64,000 bases of DNA from Loripinus fragilis (GCA_964019695.1 OZ026527.1:75665471-75729470); one strand, 5' to 3'; counted from the first letter of the stretch, positions 35,232 to 47,078 are shown. Translations and numbers: made by a program. The notes: generated from the letters alone by a model not told the origin.

Positions 35232-35690
35232 TTTTATACTTTATCTTACTGGAGATAGATATCAGACTTAAGCAATTCTGCTTCTAAGGCGCCAACTGTC
35301 TAGTGGTTGGGGGAGCCAGTGCAGTTCTCGGCATTTAGCAGGGTAATACCCTGTGTAACCACCGGTACCCGGAAAGTGACAGTCAAACCATTGATACATA
35401 CCACTGCAGGAACAATGCAGGAACCACCAACCAATATTTTGCGTTATAATTAGATAAGAGAAATTAATTTCCATATTTCTAATACAAAACATGTTAAAAA
35501 AGATAGTTTAGTAAATATTCACAATTTTTTCCTGCAAAATTATTTTTATCTTGACCTGTGTGAATATGACCAGGAAACCCTTCTTTGTATTTGAGAAGCA
35601 GAGACACAAGACAGAGAAGATGCCACCAGCCTTCACATCCTCCGGGAGAAGATTGGCAAACAGGAAAGGATGAAAAGCATTACGTTTAAA

Positions 35691-35910
35691 ACCCAGGCCC
35701 CGAGGTTATAAAACTTTTTTCATGCTCAACTCAACTGAGTGCTCATGAAGACTAATATACCAACAAATAAAGATGTTTCTTGCTTTGAGACTCTCAGATG
35801 TTGTTGTATTTATCCTGCTAATGTTAAAATGCCTTATGAGCAGGATAAATTTTGTGCTCCGCTGAGTTGAGCATGAAAAAAGTTTTATAACCTCAGGTCC
35901 AGGACTTTAC
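35691..35910. mobile_element. MITE with 40-bp inverted arms
   Basis: CGAGGTTATAAAACTTTTTTCATGCTCAACTCAACTGAG near 35699 is the near-exact complement of CTGAGTTGAGCATGAAAAAAGTTTTATAACCTC near 35860-35892. The middle contains 'TCCTGCTAATGTTAAAATGCC' and 'GAGCAGGATAAA'. A half copy lies near 34798-34850 (GCTCAGCTGAGTTGAGCACG, TTATAACCTTGGGG), just before an exon. Confidence 0.75.
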
Positions 35911-36121
35911 ATTATACCCCTACATACAAAGGGAGCAATAGAATTGTAAACCACAATCTAACAATGACAATATCCACCTTAAAACAGACAGCAGCCCCTG
36001 GGGGTGAGGGTGGTGGATGCTTAGATTTTTTTAAATTGCGAAATCTTTTTATTGGTCATTATCATCTCTTAGATTTTGACATTGCTATACCATCCTTCTG
36101 GCTAATAGGCTTTCTACATGT

Positions 36122-36358
36122 GGGCCACGACACAACAAAACCTTTCTTTGGGGTTTCTGACAAAGGGATATTCAAATCGGTGTCCTCAGCTACAGAGACT
36201 AGCTAGAACATTGAAATTTCACCTGTAGCAAGTTTTAGATATGATACTTTCCAAAAAGCGAATAACAAAGGTGCTGATCAGACTGCGCGGATGCGCAGGC
36301 TGATCTGCCCCTTTGTTGTTCGCAGACCCCCGAAGACAGGTTTTCCCGCGTCAAGGCC
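36122..36358. mobile_element. Family 2 inverted-repeat MITE
   Basis: It runs from GGGCCACGACAC to CGCGTCAAGGCC. It has intact middle motifs TCAGCTACAGAGACTAGCTAG, GATATGATACTTTCCAAAAAGC and CTGATCAGACTGCGCGGATGCGCAGGCTG. Confidence 0.8.
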
Positions 36359-36427
36359 AATGTAATAATGTTCATGGAGAATATATACAAGTATAAGAAA
36401 ACAAAATCCTACTTTTAACTCTAATAT

Positions 36428-36908
36428 CAGGGTTGCCACGGTCAGGGAAAGAATTCTGGAAACTGAAAAAATTTCCAGGTCAGGGAAAAGTCAGGGAATT
36501 GCATTCTCAGTCAGGGAAATTTAGAAAAATAAAAAGAAATTTAAGCCAGGGAAAAGTTAGGGAATTTAAAATGTTTCACAAAAAAACTTGATAGTTACTA
36601 TCAATCACTTCTGAAAATTATATTTTTCATAAATTGCAGGCATTTTTTTTCAAGAACATTCGTTATCTAATATTTTTTCTTTAAAAATTAAATCAGCAAG
36701 CATAACTATTTTTACAAAAGTTTCAAATTCTTGATGGATGAGAATGGCAATTAATTATTCACCTTCAAAATGGTCTGGTAAATGGTCGAATGTCAGGGAA
36801 AAGTCAATGAAAAGTCAGTGAGTTTTGAAATGGCTAATCGGTGGCAACCCTCCATTTCAAAACTCACTGACTTTTCATTGACTTTTCCCTGACATTCAAC
36901 CATTTTCC
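36428..36908. mobile_element. CAGGGTTGCCAC element fused to an inverted end
   Basis: The left end is CAGGGTTGCCACGG and the right end is GGTGGCAACCCT (36851), with 'AAAGTCAGGGAA' subterminal motifs. Directly after it, 36852-36905 (ATTTCAAAACTCACTGACTT, TTCATTGACTTTTCCCTGAC) is the complement of 36783-36834. Hence two ends face each other and form a strong hairpin. No TSD was found. Confidence 0.7.
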
Positions 36909-36974
36909 AAAGAAAAATATTAGAAAAGGGATGTTTATTGTATCAATCACAAGAAAAATCCATTAGTGTATAAT

Positions 36975-37164
36975 CAGGCCTTTAGTTATAACAGAAAAAT
37001 AACTTTCTTATTTCTGACCAAAACATATGATGTGGGTACTCAAAAGAATCATCTCAATGAGACTGTTCTTTTGAGCACCCAAAACATATGCTAAGAATTA
37101 TGGGTAAGGAAATATTATAAATTTAACAGTGTTGCGCTGAAATTTTTTTGTTTATCTACACCTG
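36975..37164. mobile_element. Family 1 hairpin MITE, full length
   Basis: CAGGCCTTTAGTTATAAC to TTTGTTTATCTACACCTG, 190 bp. The right end lies 39 bp upstream of the exon at 37204. Confidence 0.85.
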
Positions 37165-37203
37165 TGTAAATATAAATTTCTAATTTTCATTTTTTTTTTT
37201 CAG

Positions 37204-37261
37204 CTGGCATCTAATATTTTACCTAACTGCTTTTATCTATGGATTTGTTATTCTTAAAGAT
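37204..37261 (+). CDS. CERS: Ceramide synthase exon: membrane segment before the TLC core
   Basis: The acceptor is a long T tract then TTTTCAG|C; the donor is AAAGAT|GTAAGT. One base completes the split serine (AG+C), then 19 codons: WHLIFYLTAFIYGFVILKD, visible residues 79-97. This hydrophobic stretch corresponds to the W.F.FY motif and second membrane helix of CerS proteins and begins the TLC domain. The polypyrimidine tract (11 T in a row) is strong, and the donor is close to consensus. Confidence 0.92.
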
Positions 37262-37297
37262 GTAAGTATTATTAATTCTTTTCAGCTATTTCAAATA

Positions 37298-37506
37298 CAG
37301 TCCCTTTATAAGGCTTCATTTCATAGGAATGGACCCTGTTATTAGTGAAACATTTTATAAAGAGACAATTTTACAAAGGAATTATAGGAAAAAGGTCATT
37401 TCAATTCCTAAAATGATGCCACATGATAAAAAAAATATTATGAGCCACAACATAACCTTGTTATATCCAAATCTTTGTTGTAACGAGGTGTGTTATAAAG
37501 GGACTG
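37298..37506. mobile_element. Pogo-like MITE in the intron
   Basis: The ends are CAGTCCCTTTATAA (37298, preceded by TA) and TTATAAAGGGACTG (37506, followed by CA). Terminal CAGT with a TA target is the pogo/Tigger pattern. Start is 36 bp after an exon donor. Confidence 0.65.
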
Positions 37507-37639
37507 CATCGTACAACATTTTTAAAAAATTGGATTTACCCTTAGATATGTAAATGTGAGAATACCACAAATATAGTAATTTAAAAGTACCATTGTGTTA
37601 ACTCAAGAAATTAATTTTGTTTTTGAGATGATCATAAAA

Positions 37640-37976
37640 GGGTTCGGGTCGGGCTGCGCAGCACAGTCTGTAACCTGTCTGACTGCAGATACGTGTCTGT
37701 CTGCAGATCCAGTGTGCGGGAGCTTGATCCTTGCTCGGCCCCATACTTACGTGGAGATTGATCATGAAATAATTTCTATGGCATTTTTCATCCCTTCCGA
37801 CGATTCAAGAAGGATTGTTGTCAGTTACAAGCGAAAGTATGTGCACGAAGTACTGGTTAACCACTTATTCAAGCTTGCCCAGGAAAATAAGTGTGGTTAG
37901 GTGAACTGACCGTCTGGACATGACCATAACTGCTGACTGGGATGTTAAGCATCAAACCAAACAAACAAAGTAAGTA
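37640..37976 (+). repeat. SINE-like retroposon (type 2), most complete copy
   Basis: The left part 'GGGCTGCGCAGCACAGTCTGTAACC' is A-box-like. 'GGGAGCTTGATCCTTGCTCGGCCCC' is B-box-like. The body is 'GTGGAGATTGATCATGAAATAATTT', 'TTCAAGAAGGATTGTTGTCAGTTACAAGCGAAAG' and 'CATGACCATAACTGCTGACTGGGATGTTAAGCATCAAA'. It ends in an ACAAACAAAG tail. tRNA origin is inferred from the boxes. Confidence 0.75.
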
Positions 37977-37984
37977 AAGGTGCA

Positions 37985-38245
37985 AAGATCAGGAATCAAT
38001 ACAATCAGATACCACACCTGACCCAGGATACCAATGGGAAAGTAACAACCTCACAGTTAGACACCACAAACGACAGCCAAGAAGTCAGCCCTTTCCCAGC
38101 AGGGTGACCACAAGGCACAAATAAAGAGACATGTACAAGGCATAGCAAACACAAGACAGAAAAAACACATAAGATCCACAAAAGAAGCAACACCTTGGAA
38201 CGGTCAGTAAAATATTTTACTGGAGGGCTTAAACCAGTTTAAGAA
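37985..38245. mobile_element. Dispersed repeat, copy of 13690-13985
   Basis: 'GATCAGGAATCAATACAATC' to 'GGTCAGTAAAATATTTTACTGGAGGGCTTAAACCAG'. Directly downstream of the SINE tail, in the same order as the copy near 13690. Confidence 0.65.
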
Positions 38246-38449
38246 AAACAGGATTTCAAAGAACGTTTTGTGTCATATGATAAATATACTTTATATTCTG
38301 CCCTGTATTACTGAAATTTTGATAAAACTTGTTGCAAAAAAGCGATAAATGCTCGACAAGCCTCACATTTTATCTCTTTTCCCTTACTTGTTGATAAATT
38401 CAATAATACATGAGCACACATGCAAGATCCTTTGCTATAAATACTACCC

Positions 38450-38798
38450 TTACCAACTTTAGCATGACAGACCTCTTGATGTGCAAAGTTTAAACTGATG
38501 TAGGTGATATAAAACCAGGGATTTTCCTAGGTCATATTTGGGGCCAAATACAGGCCATTTCCCAATTTCAAAATTGAGCTATATTTTTCCCAAAATTGTG
38601 AAGAAATTTCCCAATATCTTGCAATAATACTGGTCCAAACAGGAAAATTTTGGCATTTTGCAAGCCAGTTATGGCTGTTTTAACTATTTCCACAGGTTTT
38701 ACTGTAGTCCAACTGTGCATAAGATAATCCACTCGCTAAAGCTCATGGATTATCTCCACATATAGGAGGACAAACCATGGCATATATAACTATTATAT
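38450..38798. repeat. Dispersed repeat containing the AGATAATCCACTCGC hairpin
   Basis: 'CTTACCAACTTTAGCA' and 'AAACTGATGTAGGTGATATAAAA' correspond, inverted, to 27935-28000. 'AGATAATCCACTCGCTAAAGC' with 'CATGGATTATCTCCACA' and 'AACCATGGCATATATAACTATTATA' correspond to 27826-27926. About 170 bp of extra sequence separates the two parts. Confidence 0.6.
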
Positions 38799-39037
38799 GG
38801 GCCTTGCCGCGAGAAAACCTGTCTTCGGGGTTTCCGCCAAAGCGAGTTTCAAACCAGCCTGCCCAGTTACAGAGACTAGCTATAAAATTGAAATTTCGCT
38901 TGTATCAAGCCTGGATATGATACTTTGATATAAGTGAATAACAAAGGTGCTGAACAGACTGCGCGTATGGCGGAGGCTGGTCTGCACCTTTGCTGTTCGC
39001 AAACCACGGAAGACAGGTTTTCTCGCGGCGAGAACCA
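38799..39037. mobile_element. Family 2 inverted-repeat MITE
   Basis: GGGCCTTGCCGCGAGAAAACC to GACAGGTTTTCTCGCGGCGAG, with the usual middle. It ends about 93 bp before the exon at 39131. Confidence 0.8.
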
Positions 39038-39130
39038 TATCATTCATGGAATCACTAATTCAATTGGCAGGAACATGAGGATATAATTCAAAACTCATCC
39101 TTCTAACAGTCTTTGTTTTCTCTATTACAG

Positions 39131-39181
39131 AAAATATGGTTTAGGGACACTGAATACTGCTGGAAGGGCTGGCCCAAACTG
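39131..39181 (+). CDS. CERS: Ceramide synthase micro-exon (17 codons)
   Basis: Acceptor TTTTCTCTATTACAG|AAA, donor AAACTG|GTAAGA; phase 0 on both sides. It encodes KIWFRDTEYCWKGWPKL, visible residues 98-114. This matches the luminal-loop W.....CW.GYP motif that precedes the catalytic membrane helices in CerS proteins. The next exon supplies HVSNDVYYYYLIEL. The resulting spacing between GWP and YY..IEL equals that which I recall for vertebrate CerS2, which supports joining to a single copy of the duplicated exon start at 48319. Confidence 0.9.
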
Positions 39182-39266
39182 GTAAGATTGTTGACACCAT
39201 AGCATGGGTCCAGATTTAAAAAAAACAAAACAAAACGTTTGAGCACAAAATTGTGAACATTTTCCA

Positions 39267-39515
39267 CAGGTTTAGATAAACAAAAATTTTCAGCGTAAAA
39301 TTGTAAATATTTTCTTACCCATAACTTTTAGCATATGTTTTGGGTGCTCAAAAGAACCGTCTCATTGAGACGGTTCTTTTGAGTACCCACAACATATGTT
39401 TTGGATGAGAAATAAAGAAAAAAAATTCCAATACACTTATCTGGAGGCCTTGGTTTTAACATAAGTTTTGGGAGCTCAAAAGAACCCACAACATATGTTT
39501 GGGTAGATAAATAAG
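39267..39515. mobile_element. Family 1 hairpin MITE plus a deleted second copy
   Basis: 39267 (CAGGTTTAGATAAACAAA) to about 39451 is a complete copy with a perfect AAAAGAACCGTCTC/GAGACGGTTCTTTT hairpin. 39457-39515 (ACATAAGTTTTGGGAGCTC, AAAAGAACCCACAACATATGT) is a partial tandem copy that has lost the central arms. Confidence 0.8.
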
Positions 39516-39869
39516 ACATTTTTTGTTTTATTATGCATTCTTTAATAAAAAAGGGGCCTGATCAGAGTCCTGTCTGCACCTGAATATTTCATGATAATAT
39601 ACTATAACATTAAAACATTGTAATAACCATTATTACTTTGCCAGTAACTGGCAACTGCCTTTGTAACCAGCCATAGAGAAAGATATCCACAGAAAGTAAG
39701 AAATTATTTCATGACTGATAGCTGTCAGAATATGAATAAAATGCAGCACCAACTGTCCTGATATAAACTGAGTCTGAGGCAATGTCAGTTTATCTTGATA
39801 TTGTATGTATCTGCCCACATATCCTAGTTGGTAGTCCCTATGGTTTGCAATAGAGGGGTTGATAGTTCA

Positions 39870-40500
39870 AGAAGTGAGTATGGCCAGGAAATGCCACAAT
39901 CACAGACAACAGACCAACCCACGGCACCGCCAGGAAGATACATAGAAAATAACGTGCAACAAGACAGAAAGAACACAATTAAAGCAAAGCAACAAACTCT
40001 CTTGCACACCGGATAAGGATATCTGAAATTTTACCATGGGATAGAAAATCTTATCTTACTCCTGCTACCTTACCCAGGACGTCAAGTAACATCATCATGT
40101 GAAATTGCATCTCAGCGTATTCAGTGACCTCTGTAAGCTTATTTTAAAAAAAGTAAATAAATAAATAAGTAAAAACAGTGGTGAGCAAGAAAAATAATCT
40201 ATTATTTGTTTGAGGGTAGGATAGAAAAAGCCGTCCCTCGGGATCACTGTCATCACTCGACAAGCCTCGTGATGCCAAACGGCGATCCTCCAGACAGATT
40301 TTTATATCCCACCCTCTCACTTGTGATAGATTTTTATATTCCTCAGCTAGATGATTGCAAAACTAAAAAGGACACTAAGTTCTGTATAACAAAACAAGGG
40401 GACCAAACACAAAAGCCCTACAAATATAGGGAGCCACAATGAATTATAAACAATGACTCCAGGACCTTAGAATGGACAGCAGCCAAAGCCACTGCGGGTG
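39870..40500. mobile_element. Dispersed retroposon-like repeat
   Basis: 'GAGTATGGCCAGGAAATGCCACAATCACAGAC', 'GGCACCGCCAGGAAGA' and, near the end, 'ACCTTAGAATGGACAGCAGCCAAAGCCAC' match 61590-61885 in order. A reverse-complement relative lies near 50230-50530 and a fragment near 35930-36005. The interior 40020-40330 is specific to this copy. The class is unknown. Confidence 0.55.
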
Positions 40501-40733
40501 TGCCTTGATGCAAGAAAACCTGTCTTCTAAGGTTTGCGAATAACAAAGGTGCAGACTAGCGTGCACATCTGTGCAGTGTGATCAGCATCTCTGTAATCTA
40601 CTTTTTGGAAAGCATATCTAAACTTGCTGCAAGGGAAATTTCAATTTCTTAGATATTCTCTGTAGCTGAGCATGCTGGTTTGAGCATGACTTAGTCGGAA
40701 CACCCTTAAGTCAGGTTTTCTTGCATCATGGCC
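40500..40733. mobile_element. Family 2 inverted-repeat MITE
   Basis: GTGCCTTGATGCAAGAAAACCTGTCTTC to GTCAGGTTTTCTTGCATCATGGCCC, with 'GCAGACTAGCGTGCACATCTGTGCAG' in the left arm. Confidence 0.75.
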
Positions 40734-40845
40734 CAAATAATATTTCCCCCAGTCCAGCCATATACTTTAACTCTCTTCATTGGATGGCTGATTAGAGGAG
40801 GAGTTTTCAATAACCGACAAAGGTATGCATACACTAAGTAATGAG

Positions 40846-41053
40846 GGAGCACAGTGGCTCAGTGGTTTGCGTGCTTGACTCGAGACAGAGGGACCGCATG
40901 TTCAAGCCTCACCAGCGTCACTGCGTTGTGGTCCTTGAGCAAGACACATTTATCCTAGCTAAGTACTGGTTCAACCCAGGAAGACCCGTCCCTGTTTAAC
41001 CAAAAGATTGTTGAAGGGACGTAAAGAATCAAATCAAACAAACAAACAAAACA
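40846..41053 (+). repeat. tRNA-derived SINE
   Basis: The A box is GTGGCTCAGTGGTTTGCGTGC and the B box is CATGTTCAAGCCTC. The body is 'TGGTCCTTGAGCAAGACACATTTATCC', 'ACTGGTTCAACCCAGGAAGACCCGTCCC', 'GTTGAAGGGACGTAAAGAATC', ending in AAATCAAACAAACAAACAAAAC. It is better preserved than the copy at 8063. A body/tail-only copy is at 46975-47078. Confidence 0.85.
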
Positions 41054-41092
41054 CTAATAGACTAGTCGGTGGGGCTTCAAAAATAGGCTAAC

Positions 41093-44000
41093 CTTGAACT
41101 AATTGCAACAGAAATGCCATTGGTTTTATTTGCTACATTAATATGCCTGTGATCACATACTAAAAGTTGCAAGTCCTATCTTGTGGGGAAGTGTTCATAT
41201 TTTCAACTTAAAATGATCACCCTTATGCTTAAAGTGGCCATTGAAGATCATTTTTATCCAATGGGTCACTTCTACTGCAGTTGTTTTTAGTCCTTTATGC
41301 TCTGATGAAAGAATTTGATTTGATTATATGAGTAATACACATTATACATATGTTATTAAACATATATGAAATCATATAAAATGAGCCGAAATGTTGAAAA
41401 TCAGAGGTTGAATTACCCCACCCACCAATATATTAAGATTAGAAACACAATAGTTCTGTTTACATTTCTATTGCAATTTATTTGTATTATTCTAACATTC
41501 ATAACAAACTGATAACCCTTAGTGACTCTCACAATAAATATACCAGTTGTTGTTGTAGTAGTTTTTGTTGTTGTTGTGATTGGACGATGTTGCTTTCAAC
41601 AGGTTTTTTCTCAATCATACAATGATGGTCAGTTTTCATTGCTCTGTTCCACAAGTCGTTTACGAGTACTTAGTGAACACTCTGAACTGTCACCAGTAAC
41701 TGAAAATCAGTGACAGGGAGATAATAATCTTTATGAAAGTATGTATCCTTATTAAAATTAAAGCTCACATCCCCTATTGCTGTCAAAACATTTAAAAGTC
41801 AGATTATCAATCAGACTCACTACTTGTCAAGGAGCTAAATATTTGAAAATTCGATTGGCATAATTTTCCTGCAAGAAAAGGTTTGACTTTATTAGTTAAG
41901 ACTAGCCTTCATTTCTAGACACGTTGTATGGTCAAATTGTTGTAGCAGCTTTTCAGGAAGATACGTTTTATACCCCTCCCCCATTTTTTTTTTACTTTTT
42001 TTAAAACAAAATTGCGACATTTGAACAAGAAATGGTATCCAGGTGGTGTCCAGTTGATGCATACAGTCGTTCGTTACTATCGACAGCTTACTTTGAGGCA
42101 TAAACAAGCATCAAAATAAATTGTTTGCTTCCAGAAACACACCTTTATGTTATTTATAACATTTACGTTACATTTCCAACTACACCTTATGAAACCATTA
42201 AAATGTGTTCAATAGTTTCATTTGATAAGCTTTATAATGAGTATTTGGGTTTAAGATACAACATTCCTAAACGACAGTTAACTGACTATTTCAAAACTGC
42301 AAGCAGCTTGTTTATATCATAAATACTTTAAGAATTATAAGCTGTTGAATATATGATGATCCCAAATTAAATGTTGAATGTAGTAAGAACCTTTTTTCAC
42401 TTTTACAGTTATCATGTCATGCTATCATTATCTTTTAAAACCCATATATGAACATTTGATTGATTAATACGATTGAAAAGCTATACATAACATTGTTTCT
42501 GGTGTAAAGTAGCATTTTGTTGCTTGTATGGAAATATGTAACATACATTACAAACTTTGAGACTTGCTATATATACTGCTAAATACCTTATCTTATAGAT
42601 CATAAGGTATTTAATTTCATTTCTGGACAGTTTTTGTGTTAAATTTATAACAAGATACCAGTTTGTCCTAAAATAATTATCAGCTATTCTCAAGAAACTA
42701 TATCTATACACTAAAGTCGATATATCTACTTACATTTACATTTGTGAAATAGTAAATTTTTGGATGTTTTTTTTTATCTACAAAATGTTCATTTTGATTT
42801 GTCCAAAGTTAAAAATTTTAAAACTCATAACAAATAAAAGGATGTTTCTTTAATTACAGTAGAAGAGTACATTCCAATTTTCTGTCAATATATCAAAGTA
42901 ACAAATGTAACCTTACAGAATATATCATCATAAGAACCTATGTTTGTCCAAACTGTTAAAGACAGTATATAATTGGGCCAGAAAAGCTAATATATGTGTG
43001 GATGTAGATTTTTTAAAATATTTATCTGAAAAAAAAAAAACTTATTTGAAAGAAATCAATTAAGTTATTTAAAAATATTTTTCGTGTACCCAGTTTACTG
43101 TTGTTCACATTATACAAACATAGTCAGTAACAGTTTACTTTTATTAGATGGAAAAGTTAAATGTTTAAAAAATGTGCAGTCATGAGATCTTACTTAGATT
43201 TAGCAAACAATGCTTATATAGCTGATGCTAATTTCCACTATACAGAATGTGGTATGGCCAAATTATTACAGGAAAATTGTCAATGGAATCCTTGATAACA
43301 AAGTGTTATATGAGTATAAAACATTAGAATGAATTCTAAACTCACCAGTGTATTGATATAATGAATAGGTGAAATAAATACAAAATCAACACAGTTTTTT
43401 TTTTACTGTAATGCATCAGAAATGTTTTCCTTCTTCAGACAGTAAACAAATGCAGTACATGTGAGCAGCAAAGGCTCTAATAAGACTGACCAGCTCGTAA
43501 ATAGGAAATTATGTAAAAGCGCCCAAAATATTGAGGGTATTGGTTAATAGACACACACAAAAATCAACTATTCTAACAATCATTAGCATTAAGAGGTCCC
43601 TTAATTCAGTACAGTCATTGTCACCAATGATAGACTTACATGTAATGTCTAGAAAGTGCACATGATATATACATATTGTATTTGCCATGCTTCCTTTTGT
43701 TCAATCATCAACATAAGAAATGATATTTCTTTTACTTGTATTTTGTATTAAGGTTATTATAAATCTTAGAGGTTGATAAAGCAGTGTTTCTACTGTCATT
43801 TGTGTTATGTGTGTATGATATAGTTTATCAAATATTCAATACCTTGTTGATTTGTTCTTTGACAGTAGTATAAGTATGAATTTCTTTACCTTTAGATGAA
43901 AAAATAATGTTGAACGCTTTTTATGTAATTTATACAAGCTCGAATGAAAATTTGGAGCAGCACAAGAGATTTGGGTTCTTATCGCACATGGCAAATGCAT

Positions 44001-46018
44001 CTTTAATCACCCATACTGATGCAGCAGAGATAGCGTTCTAAAATGTGGCCCATGTCTTCATCTACATATTTACTTTGTGTAAAAGCGCAGCAAAGGTTAT
44101 GTTGTGTCTAACTACACATTTTCACAGGACCGCCTGCTCCTTCATTGCTCAACACTGGGTTATGAACCAAAAACAAATGTGCTTGCTCATTTGATTTATT
44201 ATTTGTTTACTATTTATAATCAATTTTGTTTGCTTTGAAACGTGCAAAGAATGAATTGGATGTAATTTTTGTATGAATGATTATGTTCTCATTTGACATG
44301 CTGAATATCAAAATGATTTATATGAACAAAATGTCACACTTAGACTAAGTCTAATTGATAGAAATAATGCAAAACAAAAGTACCAATAATTTATTGGAGT
44401 CCATTCATTTTGCAAAGGCTACAATATGATACTCACAACAATGCAAGAGAGTTTTTCTAGATAATAAGCATAGATCTTTCAAATGAATTACCAAAAAGAA
44501 GCTTTAGAACAGAATCTGTCCTATTGCAATGCTTCACAACATTGTGGAACCAGACAAAGCAAATGATAAGTGTGACAATTTTCATAACCACTCTTTTTGT
44601 ATATGTTACTTAACTAATTTGTATTCTTTCTTCACAAAACTGGATATGCTAAAAAAGTTTTTTTGTTTGAAATGACAACGTTAATTTTAGGAGTTTTGGG
44701 TTCGCGCTTGTCCCTGAATGTTATCAATATAGTTGTTATAGTTGATAGCTGATAAGCTTTAATTATTATGTTTTTGGTGGCTTACAAGGCAACTACAATT
44801 GTTTTATATCAATGTTTCATTTAACTTAAGCTGTATCCAGTTAAAAATATCTTGTTTATATCATTCCAAATACAAAAAGAAGGAAACACAAATGTTTCAG
44901 GGAGATAAAAAGATATCATGAATGTAAGCATTTAAGAAACATAATTTGATCATAAAATATAAGTAGTTTCTAAAAATGCTGTTTACACTCTGGTTTGAAA
45001 TGGCATTTTATGTGATTTAGGTTCAAGTTTCTTCCTTTTTATCAGTAATGCTTTGTTGGGTTTTATTCTTAGTTACTTGTTTTGTCAAATAATACAATAA
45101 TCATCAATTATCTCATTACTGGGCACTCCAATGACAGTAATTTACATACATTAGTAGTGTAAACTCATATAGTGCTGTTATTGCATTAAAATATTGTATT
45201 GAATAGAAAGTAACGTATATAACTGTAATAACAGATGTCTAAATTAGGTAAAATCATATTGCTGATCATTTGTTTTAAATTAAAAGATAATATTGATATG
45301 TAAGAATAAAGAATAATTTGATATAATAACACTATAGGATTTCCTATTATTTTAGGGTAACGTAGTGAATTGTGCTATTGCAGGGTAACGCCTTGATTGC
45401 TAAAGAGCTAATATACTTTATTATGTGACTAGTATAATGTGGTTTTAGAAATTGTCTCCAAACCTGATTCCTAAGAGGTCTTTTGGCAGTCTATAATCTA
45501 AAGATAGTACTGCATTAAATGTTAATACATTTGAAAGTAAGTAACATATATAACTGTAATACAATATGATATGTTGTAAGGTCATTAAGTCCAATCACAA
45601 CAACCTCAACACTGTTAAAATAATACTTATATGTTGTAATAGAAAAGTAAACAGAACTATTATGTTTCTAATCTTTATATATAATTGTAATATGGTGGGT
45701 GGGGTAATTCAACCCCTGATTTTTAACATTTCGGCTCATTTGATATGGTTTGATATGGTTTTTATCATGTGTAATACTCATATAATCAAATCAAATTCTA
45801 TAATCAAAGCATAAAGGACTTAAAACAACTGTAGAAGAAGTGTTCTAATGACTAAACAATAATCTTCAATGGCCATTTTAAGCATAAAAGTGATCATTTT
45901 TAAGTCGAAAATATATAAACTTCCCCACAAGATAGGACTTGCAACTTTTAGTATGTTGCTCAAGATAACCCAAACAGTCGCATAATTGCTGAAAAAATTC
46001 TGTTGCAATTAGTTCAAC
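41093..46018. mobile_element. 4.9-kb element with about 450-bp terminal inverted repeats
   Basis: Left 41093-41590 pairs with right 45580-46018. TTGAACTAATTGCAACAGAA pairs with TTCTGTTGCAATTAGTTCAA. ACTAAAAGTTGCAAGTCC..ATCTTGTGGGGAAG pairs with CTTCCCCACAAGAT.AGGACTTGCAACTTTTAGT. ATTACCCCACCCACCA pairs with TGGTGGGTGGGGTAAT. GTTGTTGTGATTGGAC pairs with GTCCAATCACAACAAC. The central 4 kb are very AT-rich with no long reading frame and no recognised domain, so it is non-autonomous or decayed. The target duplication is unclear. It may also be a plain inverted duplication. Confidence 0.65.
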
Positions 46019-46144
46019 CTTATCAGTTCTACTGATTAGACTATAAGTAAAGTTAAACGCTTTAGAGCAGCCTGGCCAGGAAAAGTGTATATAGTTACTG
46101 ATTGTCATGTTGTTAACATCTTAAAGTGAAACAGGACAGCAAAT

Positions 46145-46380
46145 GGGCCTCAACATGACAAAAACTGTCTTCGGGCTTTCTGACAAAGCGCGACTCAAAC
46201 CAGTCTCCTCAGCTACAGAGACTAGCTAGAAAATTGAAACCTCGCTCATAGCAACTTTAGATATCATATGTTCCAAAAAGGGAATAACAAATGCGCTGAT
46301 CAGTCTGCACAGATACTCAGGCTGGTCTACGCCTTTGTTTTTCACAAGCCTCCTAAGACAGGTTTTCTCACATCGAGGCC
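46145..46380. mobile_element. Family 2 inverted-repeat MITE
   Basis: GGGCCTCAACATGACAAAAACTGTCTTCGGG to GACAGGTTTTCTCACATCGAGGCC, with the family's CAGCTACAGAGACTAGCTAG middle. It lies just outside the right end of the 4.9-kb element. Confidence 0.8.
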
Positions 46381-46468
46381 TATGTGATTAGGACAGTGGG
46401 CGTAACCAATATTCCATGAAGCGTAAAGTGCTTCATGTAGAATTTTAGTGATGATCGCTGTCATTAAT

Positions 46469-46689
46469 GAGCCGTGACATGTGATTTCCAACAATGTGGC
46501 ATTTTGACAAGAGTAGACTCAGACGAGCCTGTGCAGCCTCCTTCAAGGCTTTGAAACTCCAAATGATGTTCGGTCAGTAGCTCAACAGTCATAGAATATT
46601 AAGGGACAAGCAAAGGCTCAGATCAGAGGCTGGTCTGAGCCGTTGCTAGTCACACATACCACATTGTTGGAAATCTTGTGTCACGGCTC
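46469..46689. mobile_element. Family 3 MITE
   Basis: GAGCCGTGACATGTGATTTCCAACAATGTGGCA to GCCACATTGTTGG...GTCACGGCTC analogue (ACCACATTGTTGGAAATCTTGTGTCACGGCTC). The outer arms are about 40 bp long and nearly perfect. Confidence 0.85.
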
Positions 46690-46974
46690 ATTTTTTATTT
46701 TTACACTTCTAATGCATTTCCAAATGTAATGCAACTTCTGATTGGATAACATCTTAAATTTGCAACACTATATCCTGTGATATACTATTGGAAACTCGAT
46801 GTCATTAGGTAATCAAATTGGCAAACCTTGAACATCGACAAGTGAAGGCAGTTGCTCAAAAAATCATCTAAGGGAAGACAGCAGCAAGTGTAAATATTAG
46901 TGATTACCGGTATAGTATAAGATTCCTGCTTTTAAACTTGCTATTTAACCCTTTTTTCATAGAGATGCCTTTTA

Positions 46975-47078
46975 CATTAATCCTTGCTAAGTACTGGCTC
47001 AACACGGGAAGAACCGTCCCGACATAGCTGAAAAATTGTTGACTGGGACGTAAAGAATCAAATCAAATAAATTAAACA
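46975..47078 (+). repeat. 5'-truncated SINE
   Basis: 'CCTTGCTAAGTACTGGCTCAACACGGGAAGAACCGTCCC', 'GCTGAAAAATTGTTGACTGGGACGTAAAGAATCAAATCAAAT'. Body and tail of the SINE at 40846; the tRNA-like head is missing. Confidence 0.75.

Noticed and set aside
37595..37900. 101-codon plus-strand frame (CGSLILARPHTYVEIDHE...)
   Set aside because: The same peptide-like stretch appears at 48453-48749, because both are copies of one SINE-like repeat. It is not a conserved protein.
41522..41713. Possible membrane peptide with a polyvaline stretch
   Set aside because: It is a GTT/GTA-rich low-complexity tract at the inner edge of the inverted repeat at 41093-41590, with no further evidence.
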